A DNA stretch of 64,000 nt from an uncultured Helicobacter sp. (GTDB lineage Bacteria; Campylobacterota; Campylobacteria; Campylobacterales; Helicobacteraceae): the NCBI RefSeq assembly GCF_910577135.1, contig NZ_CAJTLL010000003.1:107427-171426 (forward strand). Reading direction: 5' to 3'. Made by a program: the position numbers and the translations under genes. How positions within the stretch are numbered: the first letter of the stretch is position 1; every line of letters begins with the position of its first letter. The notes under the pieces are model-generated. The model was not told where the DNA came from. It saw only the letters and a list, made by a program, of their open reading frames with translations, and searched no databases. Below are positions 30,447 to 38,865 of the stretch, one piece after another.

Positions 30447-31532
30447 ATGGACTTACTACAAAGGGCTTTAGCACAGGAGGCGCATTTAGATGCAAAGGGG
30501 CTAAGCAAACTCTATGATTATGATATTTTTACCCTAGCCCAAGCAGCTCAAAGCATACGTACTAAGCTCTATGGCAAAAAGGTATTTTTTAATAACAACC
30601 GCCACATCAACCCAAGCAACATTTGCGCCGATGTATGCAAATTCTGCGCATTTTCTGCCTCACGTAAGAATCCTAATCCCTATTCTATGGGGATTGATGA
30701 GATTCTCTCACTGGCACACAAAGCCTATGAAAATGGCGCAAAGGAGCTGCACATCGTCTCAAGCCACAATCCCAACTACACGTATGAGTGGTATTTTGAA
30801 CTCTTTAGAGAAGTCAAAAAAGCCCTACCTCACATTCATTTAAAAGCCCTTACTGCCGCAGAGGTGGATTATTTAGATAGAATCTCTAAAAGGGGTTATA
30901 AAAGAGTGCTAGAGGATATGGCTCAAGCGGGAGTAGATTCTATGCCCGGAGGCGGGGCGGAAATCTTTGATGAAAAGGTGCGCTCCTACATCTGCAAGGG
31001 CAAGGTAAGCTCACAAAGATGGCTTGAAATCCACCAATATTGGCACAATTTGGGCAAGATGAGTAACGCAACAATGCTCTTTGGGCATATCGAGCAGAGA
31101 GAACATAGAATCGACCACATATTACGATTGCGTGATGCACAGGCTCAAAGTGAGCAGGTAACACAAAAACAAGGCGGATTTAATGCCTTTATCCCGCTGC
31201 TTTATCAACGTGAGAATAACTTTCTTAATGTGAGCACCTTCCCTAGCGGACAGGAGATTCTAAAAACCATAAGCATAGCGCGAATCCTACTTTATAATAT
31301 CCCGCATATCAAGGCGTATTGGGCGACTTTAGGGCTAAATCTCGCCATTGTCGCACAGGAATTTGGTGCTGATGATATGGATGGCACAATACAATTAGAA
31401 AGCATACAATCCGCCGCAGGTGCGAAAAGCAAGAGCGGTTTAAGCAAAAATGAACTAGTCTGCCAAATTAAAGATGCGGGATTTATCCCCATAGAGCGGG
31501 ATTCTCTGTATAATGAATTAGCAGAGTGCTAA
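30447..31532 (+). CDS. mqnE: Aminofutalosine synthase (radical SAM)
   Basis: Radical SAM enzyme of the futalosine pathway to menaquinone, the quinone used by frdCAB and petABC in this window. The 361-residue protein has the cluster motif CADVCKFCAFSASRKNPNPY near residues 61-80 and the following HIVSSHNPNYTYEWYFELF block. ATG 30447 follows AAGGAGCAGG, a strong ribosome site. Its stop codon is followed immediately by the ATG of ccoI. The distinction from MqnC rests on the N-terminal context and overall pattern. Confidence 0.9.
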   Translation: MDLLQRALAQEAHLDAKGLSKLYDYDIFTLAQAAQSIRTKLYGKKVFFNNNRHINPSNICADVCKFCAFSASRKNPNPYSMGIDEILSLAHKAYENGAKELHIVSSHNPNYTYEWYFELFREVKKALPHIHLKALTAAEVDYLDRISKRGYKRVLEDMAQAGVDSMPGGGAEIFDEKVRSYICKGKVSSQRWLEIHQYWHNLGKMSNATMLFGHIEQREHRIDHILRLRDAQAQSEQVTQKQGGFNAFIPLLYQRENNFLNVSTFPSGQEILKTISIARILLYNIPHIKAYWATLGLNLAIVAQEFGADDMDGTIQLESIQSAAGAKSKSGLSKNELVCQIKDAGFIPIERDSLYNELAEC

Positions 31533-33983
31533 ATGCGTTGCTCTCATTGTCAGCTTGAATACGAACCCTCCGCGCTTTTCACACGGCATAATGAAAAGGG
31601 CGAGGAGCTGCATTTCTGTTGCAATGGCTGTGAAAATGTATATTTCCTCCTCCAAGACGCTGCCCTTACAAGCTTTTATGATAAGCTTAGTCGTCCCCTC
31701 ACCCCGCCAGAGCTTCATAAGAGTGATTTAGCGCACTTTGACACAGAATCTTTTATGCAAAAATACGCTCATAAAGTAGATGATACAGGGCTGTATGAGG
31801 TGCATTTAATCATCAGTGGGATCCACTGCGCAGCGTGTGTGTGGCTCAATGAAAAGATTTTGCTTGATACGCAGGGCGTGCAGAGCGCGGCGATTAACTA
31901 CACGAATAATAAGGCAACAATAATTTGGGATAGCACACAAATCCGCTTAAGCGCGATTATAGAGAGGATTGAAAGCATAGGATATAGCGCATATGTGTAT
32001 GATAGCAGGATTCAAGAAAGCCAAAATAAAGCGCAGATGAAAGAATACTATATGCGCGTGATTGTGGCACTCTTTTGCACGATGAATATTATGTGGGTCG
32101 CCATCGCCCAATACAGCGGGTATTTTTTGGGTATACAAGCAGATGCAAAAGATATTTTGAATCTTGCTTCCTTTGTCCTCTGCACTCCTGCACTTTTTTA
32201 CTCAGGCTGGGTGTTTTACCGCTCAAGCTATTATGGGCTGAAAAATGGCTTTATCGGTATGGATTTGCTCGTGGCGGTAGGCTCTACGCTCACTTATGGC
32301 TATTCGATCTATGCCGCGCTCACACGGAGCGGGGAGACTTACTTTGAATCTGTGAGTATGATTATTACCTTTGTACTCATTGGCAAGTTTTTAGAAGTGA
32401 GGGCACGGAAAAATGCCGGCGATAGCCTCGATAAGCTTAATCACCTCCTACCTACAAGCGTTGAAGTGTGCAATGATGATGGCACGATGAGGCAGGTTGC
32501 GCCTGAGGCGGTGCAAATAGGCGATAAGATTCTCGTCCGCGCGGGAGAGAAAATCGCTATTGATGGGGTGCTTTGCTCTGCTAATGCGCTTTTTGATACA
32601 AAAGCTATCAGCGGAGAATCTCTCCCCTTAGAATGCGTAGAGGGTGATAGTGTGCTTTCAGGCTATGTGAATCTTAATCATCAAATTTTCTATACCGCCT
32701 CTAAGGCATTTAGCCAAAGCCTTATGAGCCATATTATCGCGCTTGTTTCCTCCTCGCTCAATCACCGCCCATATATTCAAAATCTCGCCAATAGCCTCTC
32801 GCAATACTTCTCCCGCGTGATTCTAGGTCTCGCCCTGCTATGCTTTCTAGGCTGGTTTTTTATCGGTAATGTGGGTGCGGAAATATCGCTTATGATTGCC
32901 ATATCTGTCATTATCATCGCCTGTCCGTGTGCCTTAGCCTTAGCGACCCCTATCGCCTCTGTGGTGGGGATAGGCAAGAGCTATGCTGTAAATGTGTTAT
33001 TTAAAGAGGCAAGATTCTTGGAAAGCCTTGCAAAAACCACCATTGTAGTGTTTGACAAAACTGGCACTCTAACGCTTGGCGAACCAAAAGTGCAAAAATG
33101 CCATTTGCAAGGTAAGTATGATGAATCCCTCCTCCTTGCCTTTGTGCGTTTGTCTAAGCACCCGGTGGCTGAAGGCATAGCGCATTTTTTAGAATCTAGG
33201 CTAAAAGGGACTGCCGCAATTACATTAGAGCATTTCACACAATTTGACGCACAAGGCATTAGCGCGACTTTTGTAGATTCTAACTCCCGCACTTTGCAAC
33301 TTGTGGGAGGGAATCTTAACTTTTTACACAAAAAAGGCTTTAGTGTGCCGCAAATAGAGCTTGGCGGGGGTATGGTATTTGGCTTTGGGGTGCAAGAGGG
33401 CGATACACACACGCTTTATGAGATTTTTGAACTCTATGATGAGCCTAAACCTCACGCACGAGCATTGATAGAATCCTTGCATAAACGGGGGATAGAGAGT
33501 GTTTTATTAAGCGGAGATAGGGAGCAGAGTGTGGCGGAGGTGAGCGCAAAGGTAGGCATTAAGGCATTTCATTCCTCACTTTCCCCCTTGCAAAAGGCAC
33601 AATGGATAGAATCCTATAAGCAGCAAAATCCCTCAAGAACGCTTGTGATGGTAGGCGATGGCATTAATGACACACCGGCTTTAAGCAAAAGCGATATTGC
33701 TATTTCTATGGGCGCGGGAAGCGATATTGCTATTTTGAGTAGCGATGTGATAATTCTCGATGATAAGCTTACTACCCTGCATAATGCCTTTGAAATCGCC
33801 CACAGGACATATAGCACCATTAAGCAAAATATCGCTTTAAGCATTGGCTATAATGCTTTGAGTGTGCCTATTGCTATGGTAGGATTGGTAATCCCGCTCT
33901 TTGCGGCATTATCTATGAGTCTAAGCTCACTGATTGTTGTGCTCAATTCTATGCGCTTGAGACGTTTTGATGGCGTGAAGTAA
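31533..33983 (+). CDS. ccoI: Copper-transporting P1B-ATPase of the CcoI/FixI type
   Basis: Exports copper for assembly of the cbb3-type cytochrome c oxidase. The 816-residue protein starts with a cysteine-rich segment (CSHC, then FCCNGC), then a metal-binding domain with GIHCAACVWLNEKI. It continues with membrane helices, the CPC ion-channel motif in IIACPCALALATP (residue about 466), the phosphorylation site DKTGTLTLGE (about 508) and the hinge GDGINDTPAL. This layout separates FixI/CcoI from CopA. It starts on the base after the mqnE stop, so the two are probably one transcript. Confidence 0.93.
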   Translation: MRCSHCQLEYEPSALFTRHNEKGEELHFCCNGCENVYFLLQDAALTSFYDKLSRPLTPPELHKSDLAHFDTESFMQKYAHKVDDTGLYEVHLIISGIHCAACVWLNEKILLDTQGVQSAAINYTNNKATIIWDSTQIRLSAIIERIESIGYSAYVYDSRIQESQNKAQMKEYYMRVIVALFCTMNIMWVAIAQYSGYFLGIQADAKDILNLASFVLCTPALFYSGWVFYRSSYYGLKNGFIGMDLLVAVGSTLTYGYSIYAALTRSGETYFESVSMIITFVLIGKFLEVRARKNAGDSLDKLNHLLPTSVEVCNDDGTMRQVAPEAVQIGDKILVRAGEKIAIDGVLCSANALFDTKAISGESLPLECVEGDSVLSGYVNLNHQIFYTASKAFSQSLMSHIIALVSSSLNHRPYIQNLANSLSQYFSRVILGLALLCFLGWFFIGNVGAEISLMIAISVIIIACPCALALATPIASVVGIGKSYAVNVLFKEARFLESLAKTTIVVFDKTGTLTLGEPKVQKCHLQGKYDESLLLAFVRLSKHPVAEGIAHFLESRLKGTAAITLEHFTQFDAQGISATFVDSNSRTLQLVGGNLNFLHKKGFSVPQIELGGGMVFGFGVQEGDTHTLYEIFELYDEPKPHARALIESLHKRGIESVLLSGDREQSVAEVSAKVGIKAFHSSLSPLQKAQWIESYKQQNPSRTLVMVGDGINDTPALSKSDIAISMGAGSDIAILSSDVIILDDKLTTLHNAFEIAHRTYSTIKQNIALSIGYNALSVPIAMVGLVIPLFAALSMSLSSLIVVLNSMRLRRFDGVK

Positions 33984-34105
33984 TAAAATGGGTAAATTCT
34001 TTTAGAATCATCAAAAAATAAAGTAAAAAATTTGTGTTTTATGGTTTCTTGTGAAGTTTTAACGTAACATTCAAAGGGAATTTAAATTTTTAACAGGAGG
34101 CATTT

Positions 34106-35221
34106 ATGAAAAAGCATATTGTGTTTTTCGAGGCAGTAGGCGGCAGCGATAAAGGTAAAGATGGGCATAGAAAAGATACTGTGCCGATGATGGACTATCT
34201 AAAAAAACTCGGCTGGAGCGCGGAAGTCGTGTTTTTCACCGATGAGATTCTTAAAGATGAGAAAAAGAAAAATGAAATCTATGAATATGTCAAGGGTGCG
34301 GCTGATGCGTATGTGTCTCGTGTGAATCCGGGCAATCTCAAAGAGGAAAAACTCTATTTTGATGTGCTACGCAAACTCTGTGACTCAGGCGTGATTGGTA
34401 TGCCTCACGCTGATGCGATGATAGGCTATGGAGCAAAGGATGCTTTGACAAAGCTCCGCAATACAGAGCTTGTTCCAACAGATACTCTAGCATATTATGA
34501 CCCTGCAGAAGCGCAAAGAATTGGCGTTAAATGGGAAGCGGGTGGGGAGCACGACTTTAAGAAAAATTTCCCAAAAACATTGGCAAAGGGTGAACGTGTG
34601 CTAAAGCAAAATCGTGGCTCAACGGGTGAGGGTATATGGCGTGTGCAAATTAAAGATCCTAGCAAATATCAAGGCGTGAGTGAATTGCCTCTTGATGCGG
34701 AAATTCGCTGCACAGAAGCGGTGGATAATCACGTAGAGGAGCACAAACTTGGCGAGTTTATGGATTTTTGCGAGAAATACCTCAAAGGCGATAATGGTAT
34801 GCTTGTAGATATGACATTCTTACCTCGTATTAAAGAAGGCGAGATTCGAATCCTTATGCTTTATAAAGACCCTATCTATGTTGTGCATAAAAAACCAGCT
34901 GAAGGTGCGGACGCATTCTCTGCAACACTCTTTAGCGGTGCGAAATATCGCTATGACAAGCCAGAGCAATGGAGTGAGCTTGTAACATACTTCCTTAACA
35001 ATTTGCCAGAGATTAAAACAAAGCTTGGCAATTATGACTTGCCTCTCATTTGGACAGCGGATTTTATTTTGGATACTGATGCAAACGGCAAGGATAAATA
35101 TGTGCTAGGTGAAATCAACTGCTCTTGCGTGGGCTTTACCTCTCCTGCAGAATTTTTGGATAAAACGGCTCGCCGCGTAGCTAACACAATTATTAATATT
35201 GTAGAAGATGCAAAGTCTTAA
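34106..35221 (+). CDS. ATP-grasp-fold protein of unknown substrate (Cj0069-like)
   Basis: A 371-residue soluble protein. Features of an ATP-grasp ligase are visible: FPKTLAKGERVLKQNRGSTG (nucleotide-binding loop), LVDMTFLPRIKEGEIRILML, and a C-terminal LGEINCSCVGF carrying acidic and Asn metal ligands. It resembles glutathione synthetase-like folds, but I recognise no amino-acid specificity. I recall a Campylobacter family of this type named after Cj0069, with no known reaction. AACAGGAGG precedes ATG 34106. It stands alone, followed by a strong hairpin at 35244-35278. Confidence 0.7.
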   Translation: MKKHIVFFEAVGGSDKGKDGHRKDTVPMMDYLKKLGWSAEVVFFTDEILKDEKKKNEIYEYVKGAADAYVSRVNPGNLKEEKLYFDVLRKLCDSGVIGMPHADAMIGYGAKDALTKLRNTELVPTDTLAYYDPAEAQRIGVKWEAGGEHDFKKNFPKTLAKGERVLKQNRGSTGEGIWRVQIKDPSKYQGVSELPLDAEIRCTEAVDNHVEEHKLGEFMDFCEKYLKGDNGMLVDMTFLPRIKEGEIRILMLYKDPIYVVHKKPAEGADAFSATLFSGAKYRYDKPEQWSELVTYFLNNLPEIKTKLGNYDLPLIWTADFILDTDANGKDKYVLGEINCSCVGFTSPAEFLDKTARRVANTIINIVEDAKS

Positions 35222-35243
35222 ATCTAATCTCTCTTCTATTATG

Positions 35244-35278
35244 CCTTTGCTATTTGAGACTAAAAGTCTCTGCAAAGG
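35244..35278 (+). terminator. Hairpin after the ATP-grasp gene
   Basis: Outer stem CCTTTGC (35244-35250) pairs with GCAAAGG (35272-35278), and inner GAGACT (35256-35261) pairs with AGTCTC (35265-35270). Only a weak T-rich tail follows, so terminator function is not certain. Confidence 0.5.
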
Positions 35279-35494
35279 TCTTGCATACTTAAGATAAAGC
35301 CTCTCGTGTGTCCCTAAAGGATATACTTATAACCAAAGCTACTCTTTATTTATCAAGTGAGTCTCAAAGGTTTAGATTTTCTATTTTATTTTCTCTTTTT
35401 CTTTTTATAAGGGGGAGGGGCTTGAATCTTGAAGCCGGTTTGAGAATATACCTCTCACTCTCCCTTATATATCGTTCGCTAGATTACCCGCTCA

Positions 35495-35519
35495 CCCCCC
35501 CCCCCCCCCTTTTTTTTTT
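35495..35519 (+). repeat. C15T10 mononucleotide tract upstream of lpxR
   Basis: Fifteen Cs (35495-35509) are followed by ten Ts (35510-35519), about 175 bases before the proposed lpxR start. Such tracts vary in length by slippage. Effects on lpxR transcription are inferred. Confidence 0.75.
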
Positions 35520-35692
35520 ACGACACTTTAAGAGGTTTTGCAAGTGCGGATTGCAACCTCAAGCACATACGCGAGCGGAGGGGCTAAGTCCCGTAAGAGT
35601 AAATGCGGCGATTTATCACAATGACAAAGGAATATGTGGCATAGAATCTAAAGTTGGTGTAAAATATGATGAGTAAAACAAAGGAGTTAAAT

Positions 35693-36712
35693 GTGCCTAT
35701 GTCGCCTAAATATATGCTAATCTATTTATCTGCTATATCGAGGGTAAGACATATTGCATTGTTGCTTTTGCTTCCATTTATTGCATTTTGTGAAAGTGAT
35801 TTTAAAAAAGATAAGCATCATATACTAAGTGTGGTGAGCGAAAATGACTTCTATTTCGAGGATTTCATACGTTCTGATAAATATTATACAGCGGGACATT
35901 ACCTAAGCTATACAAGCAAAGAACTTGATGATAGTTTTTTGAATAAAATAAAATTATTTTCATATTTCTCTAGGCATTCTTTTGCACGATTGAATGTATC
36001 GCTTAGCCAAGAAATCTATACCCCCGCAAATAAATCTGCCACCAAGCCATCAAGTGATGATATGCTCTATGGGGCAGCAGTAATTGTGTCTTTTAGCTCT
36101 ATTAACAGGACTAAAAATTTTATGGAGCAGCTTGGCATTGATATGGGGCTAGCTGGTCCTCTTGCACTAGGAGAGCAAATCCAAAATAGCGTCCATAAAC
36201 TTACTGACAAAAATCCCTCACGTGGCTGGGATACGCAAATAAAAAATGAGTTTTTGCTGAATTTGCATTATGGAATGATTTATTCTGTGAAACTTATAGA
36301 CAATGTTGCTGATATTTTGCCACAGGGGCAGATTTTTTTAGGGAATGCTTACACCGCCATAAGTGCTGGAGCAAGATTGCGTATAGGATATGGCATAAAA
36401 AACGACTTTGGAATCCAAAAATATAAATCTAAAATGTCTCAAGTGATGGTTGATAACGGACTAAAAATATATGCTTTAGCAGGAGTGAATGGCTCTCTTG
36501 TGGGGCGCGATATATTTATAGAGGGCAATACCTTTAAAGGGGTGAAAAGCCACCTCAATTTAGAGCGCACTCTATATGAATATGAGCTAGGAGTGGCAAT
36601 AGGATATAAAAATATCTCGCTTAGCTATCTCTTCACTAGGGGTAGCAAGAAATTTAAAGAGCAAGATGAGTTTCATAGCTATGGTTCTTTGAGGCTAGAT
36701 ATGAGTTTTTAG
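35693..36712 (+). CDS. LpxR-like lipid A 3'-O-deacylase, outer membrane
   Basis: A roughly 340-residue secreted beta-barrel protein. The start is uncertain: GTG 35693 has AGGAG six bases upstream, while ATG 35699 and ATG 35666 are alternatives. A signal-like segment (IALLLLLPFIAFCES) is followed by SVVSENDFYFEDFIRSDKYY, containing the Asn-Asp pair and the D-x-Y-Y-T-x-G element (DKYYTAGHYLSYTS) of the LpxR family. A C-terminal SYGSLRLDMSF fits barrel insertion. Removing the 3'-acyloxyacyl chain from lipid A would dampen host recognition. The family call rests on motif pattern. Confidence 0.8.
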   Translation: MPMSPKYMLIYLSAISRVRHIALLLLLPFIAFCESDFKKDKHHILSVVSENDFYFEDFIRSDKYYTAGHYLSYTSKELDDSFLNKIKLFSYFSRHSFARLNVSLSQEIYTPANKSATKPSSDDMLYGAAVIVSFSSINRTKNFMEQLGIDMGLAGPLALGEQIQNSVHKLTDKNPSRGWDTQIKNEFLLNLHYGMIYSVKLIDNVADILPQGQIFLGNAYTAISAGARLRIGYGIKNDFGIQKYKSKMSQVMVDNGLKIYALAGVNGSLVGRDIFIEGNTFKGVKSHLNLERTLYEYELGVAIGYKNISLSYLFTRGSKKFKEQDEFHSYGSLRLDMSF

Positions 36713-37119
36713 AATCTGCTTATAATGGCAGGATAAAGAAAACAAAGGTTTGATTATAATGATATGAATGCTATTGCTAAGATTCAACTAAGCTTTGTAG
36801 AAAACAAACGCTTACAACACGAGATAGATCCCTCCGCTATCGGTTTTTGATTTTAAAGGAGTTTTAGCTTTGGTTGATAAACTATCCTCAAAAAATTCTA
36901 TTTTATTTTACAAACGAGCTGATTTTCAATTTGCACATAAATTTCATAGGATATAAACAACTAAGATAGGTTTGCCAATTAATATGTAACCTCCTACTTG
37001 ATGTGCTTAAGCCACTTTAAAGCCTTTCATTCATTATGAAAAAGAGTATTTGTTATAAAGTGATGTTTTATCAAAAAATGCTACAATCTATCATTTATTT
37101 ATTTTCAAAAAGAGATGTG
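36713..37119. other. Non-coding stretch before the dnd locus
   Basis: No gene is supported. The sequence is AT-rich and holds only short plus-strand fragments. The promoter of the dnd genes should be here, but no -10/-35 pair stands out. Confidence 0.4.
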
Positions 37120-38865
37120 ATGGACAATATAAAGGCTTTAAGTTTATCTATGCTAAAAGAAAAAGGTTTGAGAGATTTTTGTGTTATTGATATTCGCTCC
37201 AAACTCGCCTTTGCCTCCGCACATTTAAAAGATTCTGTGCATTTGCCTACACTGAAAGATATACTTTTATTCTTACCCCCCCCCCCCCCCCGCCAGCTAA
37301 CATCTCATCGCGCTAAATCTTTGGCATTAAAACCTATTCTCATCGTGTGTTTTAGTGCTACCGCGGCAAAGAATCTTGCGTTAAAACTTAGCAAAAATAC
37401 TGATTTTTGGCATCTTTATCCCCACAAGGATATTTTTTATCTACAATGTGGCATTATGGAAGCCTTTGATAATGGCTTTGAAGCTATTACAGCAGATATT
37501 GTAGATTCTATACATTCCTCCGCTCCCGTGGATAATCTCATTACGACCACCATAGAAAACATAAAACATCGTTTTCTTACCACAAAACGTGTGTGGGTTG
37601 TCGCTTTTAGTGGAGGTAAAGATTCTACTTGCTTATTGCAACTTGTGTATGAAATGCTTGCCTCTTTGCCTAAACATCAGCAAAGACAGACGTATGCTAT
37701 CGCTTCAAATACGCTTGTAGAGGCTCCTCATATCGATGCATTTTTACATAATGTTGTAGATTCTATCAATACTCATGCGAGAGAAAATCACATTCCCTTT
37801 GAAATTTTGCAAGTAAAGCCAAGCTTCAAAGATGACTTTTGGGTAAACCTCATTGGAAAAGGTTATCCAAGCCCTACTCGCACTTTTAGATGGTGCACTG
37901 ATAGGCTAAAAATCACTCCTGCAAAAGCTGAAGTGGCTAAAATCACTCACAGATATGGTTCAGCGCTCCTGATACTTGGCACAAGAAAGGCAGAATCAAG
38001 CCATCGTAAAAAATCTATACAAAAGCGCATACTTAATGAAGATGGCTACTCTCAACATCACGATTTCCCCGATACATTGACATTTGCGCCAATCGCAGAA
38101 TGGAGTACAGATGAGGTATGGGCGTATCTCACTACTCATAAGCCCTTATGCGAAAAAGACCATAGCGAATTGTTTAGTCTCTATGCAAAAGCAGGCGGTG
38201 ATGAGTGTCAATTTATCACGGACTTAAGTCAAAGCAGTTGTGGTGGCTCGCGATTTGGCTGCTGGGTATGCACGGTGGTAAATGAGGATAAGTCCTTGCA
38301 GGGCTTTATAGAATCTGGTGAAAAACATCTTAAACCCTTAAATGATTTTAGAAATTATATCAAGCGTTTAAGGGAAGATGCTAATGCGAGGGCGGATTAC
38401 AAACGTGATGGTAGGGCAGTGTATAAAGTAGGAGGATTAGGACCATTTCTAAGCCACAAACGCAAGGAAATACTACAAAGACTTTTAGAGACTGAAAGGG
38501 TATTTATGCAAAATGGCGGAAAGCAACTCATTAGTGATGAGCAGATTCTAGCCATACAAAAAGAGTGGGATAGGGATTTTGACTTTAATAAGAGTGCCAT
38601 TATATTAGCAAAGGAGGTAGGCAGAATGAAAGATATAGACTTAGAGCAAGGCAAGTTACTCCATAAGGAGATTTTAGAGCATATAGTGAGCGAAAATGAA
38701 AGCAAATGTAATGGTATAGATACTACCCAAATAGAGAACCTTATTAGCTCTTGTATAGATATTTATAATAACAGCTCCCTTAAAGGACGCAATAGCGCAG
38801 GAGTGCAAATCAAAAAAGAGATAGACAAATTACTTGATGACAAGACAAGTAAGCAGGAGGGCTAA
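37120..38865 (+). CDS. dndC: Rhodanese-DndC fusion: DNA phosphorothioation sulfurtransferase
   Basis: Start set at ATG 37120 (about 581 residues), where the rhodanese domain begins; an in-frame ATG at 37036 lacks a ribosome site. The N-terminal part is rhodanese-like: VIDIRSKLAFASAHLKDSVH, and the cysteine loop LIVCFSATAAKNLAL (residue about 105 counting from 37036). A DndC/PAPS-reductase-type ATP pyrophosphatase domain follows: AFSGGKDSTCLLQLVYEML, TRTFRWCTDRLKITPAKAE, ILGTRKAESSHRKK and the cluster cysteines in SSCGGSRFGCWVCTVVNED. DndC transfers sulfur to the DNA backbone. A C16 run lies inside the rhodanese domain and the frame is open as read. The next gene, dndD, follows without a gap. 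Confidence 0.88.
   Translation: MDNIKALSLSMLKEKGLRDFCVIDIRSKLAFASAHLKDSVHLPTLKDILLFLPPPPPRQLTSHRAKSLALKPILIVCFSATAAKNLALKLSKNTDFWHLYPHKDIFYLQCGIMEAFDNGFEAITADIVDSIHSSAPVDNLITTTIENIKHRFLTTKRVWVVAFSGGKDSTCLLQLVYEMLASLPKHQQRQTYAIASNTLVEAPHIDAFLHNVVDSINTHARENHIPFEILQVKPSFKDDFWVNLIGKGYPSPTRTFRWCTDRLKITPAKAEVAKITHRYGSALLILGTRKAESSHRKKSIQKRILNEDGYSQHHDFPDTLTFAPIAEWSTDEVWAYLTTHKPLCEKDHSELFSLYAKAGGDECQFITDLSQSSCGGSRFGCWVCTVVNEDKSLQGFIESGEKHLKPLNDFRNYIKRLREDANARADYKRDGRAVYKVGGLGPFLSHKRKEILQRLLETERVFMQNGGKQLISDEQILAIQKEWDRDFDFNKSAIILAKEVGRMKDIDLEQGKLLHKEILEHIVSENESKCNGIDTTQIENLISSCIDIYNNSSLKGRNSAGVQIKKEIDKLLDDKTSKQEG
37276..37291 (+). repeat. C16 tract within dndC
   Basis: Sixteen Cs encode five prolines and the first base of an Arg codon. 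A gain or loss of bases not divisible by three would truncate the protein after about 85 residues; a downstream ATG at 37456 could start a DndC-only product. Confidence 0.9.

Larger units (their letters stand above)
35222..35692. repeat. Intergenic stretch with repeat-family copy, hairpin and SSR upstream of lpxR
   Basis: No gene is supported in these 471 bases; the 122-codon open frame from 35308 runs through the homopolymer and looks accidental. Words shared with 21345-21410 and 56755-56835 (TTTTTCTTTTTATAAGGGGG, TTCGCTAGATTACCC) place a repeat-family copy at about 35360-35497. Confidence 0.5.

Noticed and set aside
35308-35676. A 122-residue protein spanning the C15T10 tract
   Set aside because: Composition is low complexity, there is no ribosome site or homology, and it lies in repeat sequence.
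37120-38865. Assimilatory PAPS reductase (CysH) as the identity of the SGGKDS protein
   Set aside because: The C-terminal cysteine block SSCGGSRFGCWVCTVVNED, the overall length and the adjacent dndD ATPase fit DndC better; there are no sulfate assimilation genes nearby.
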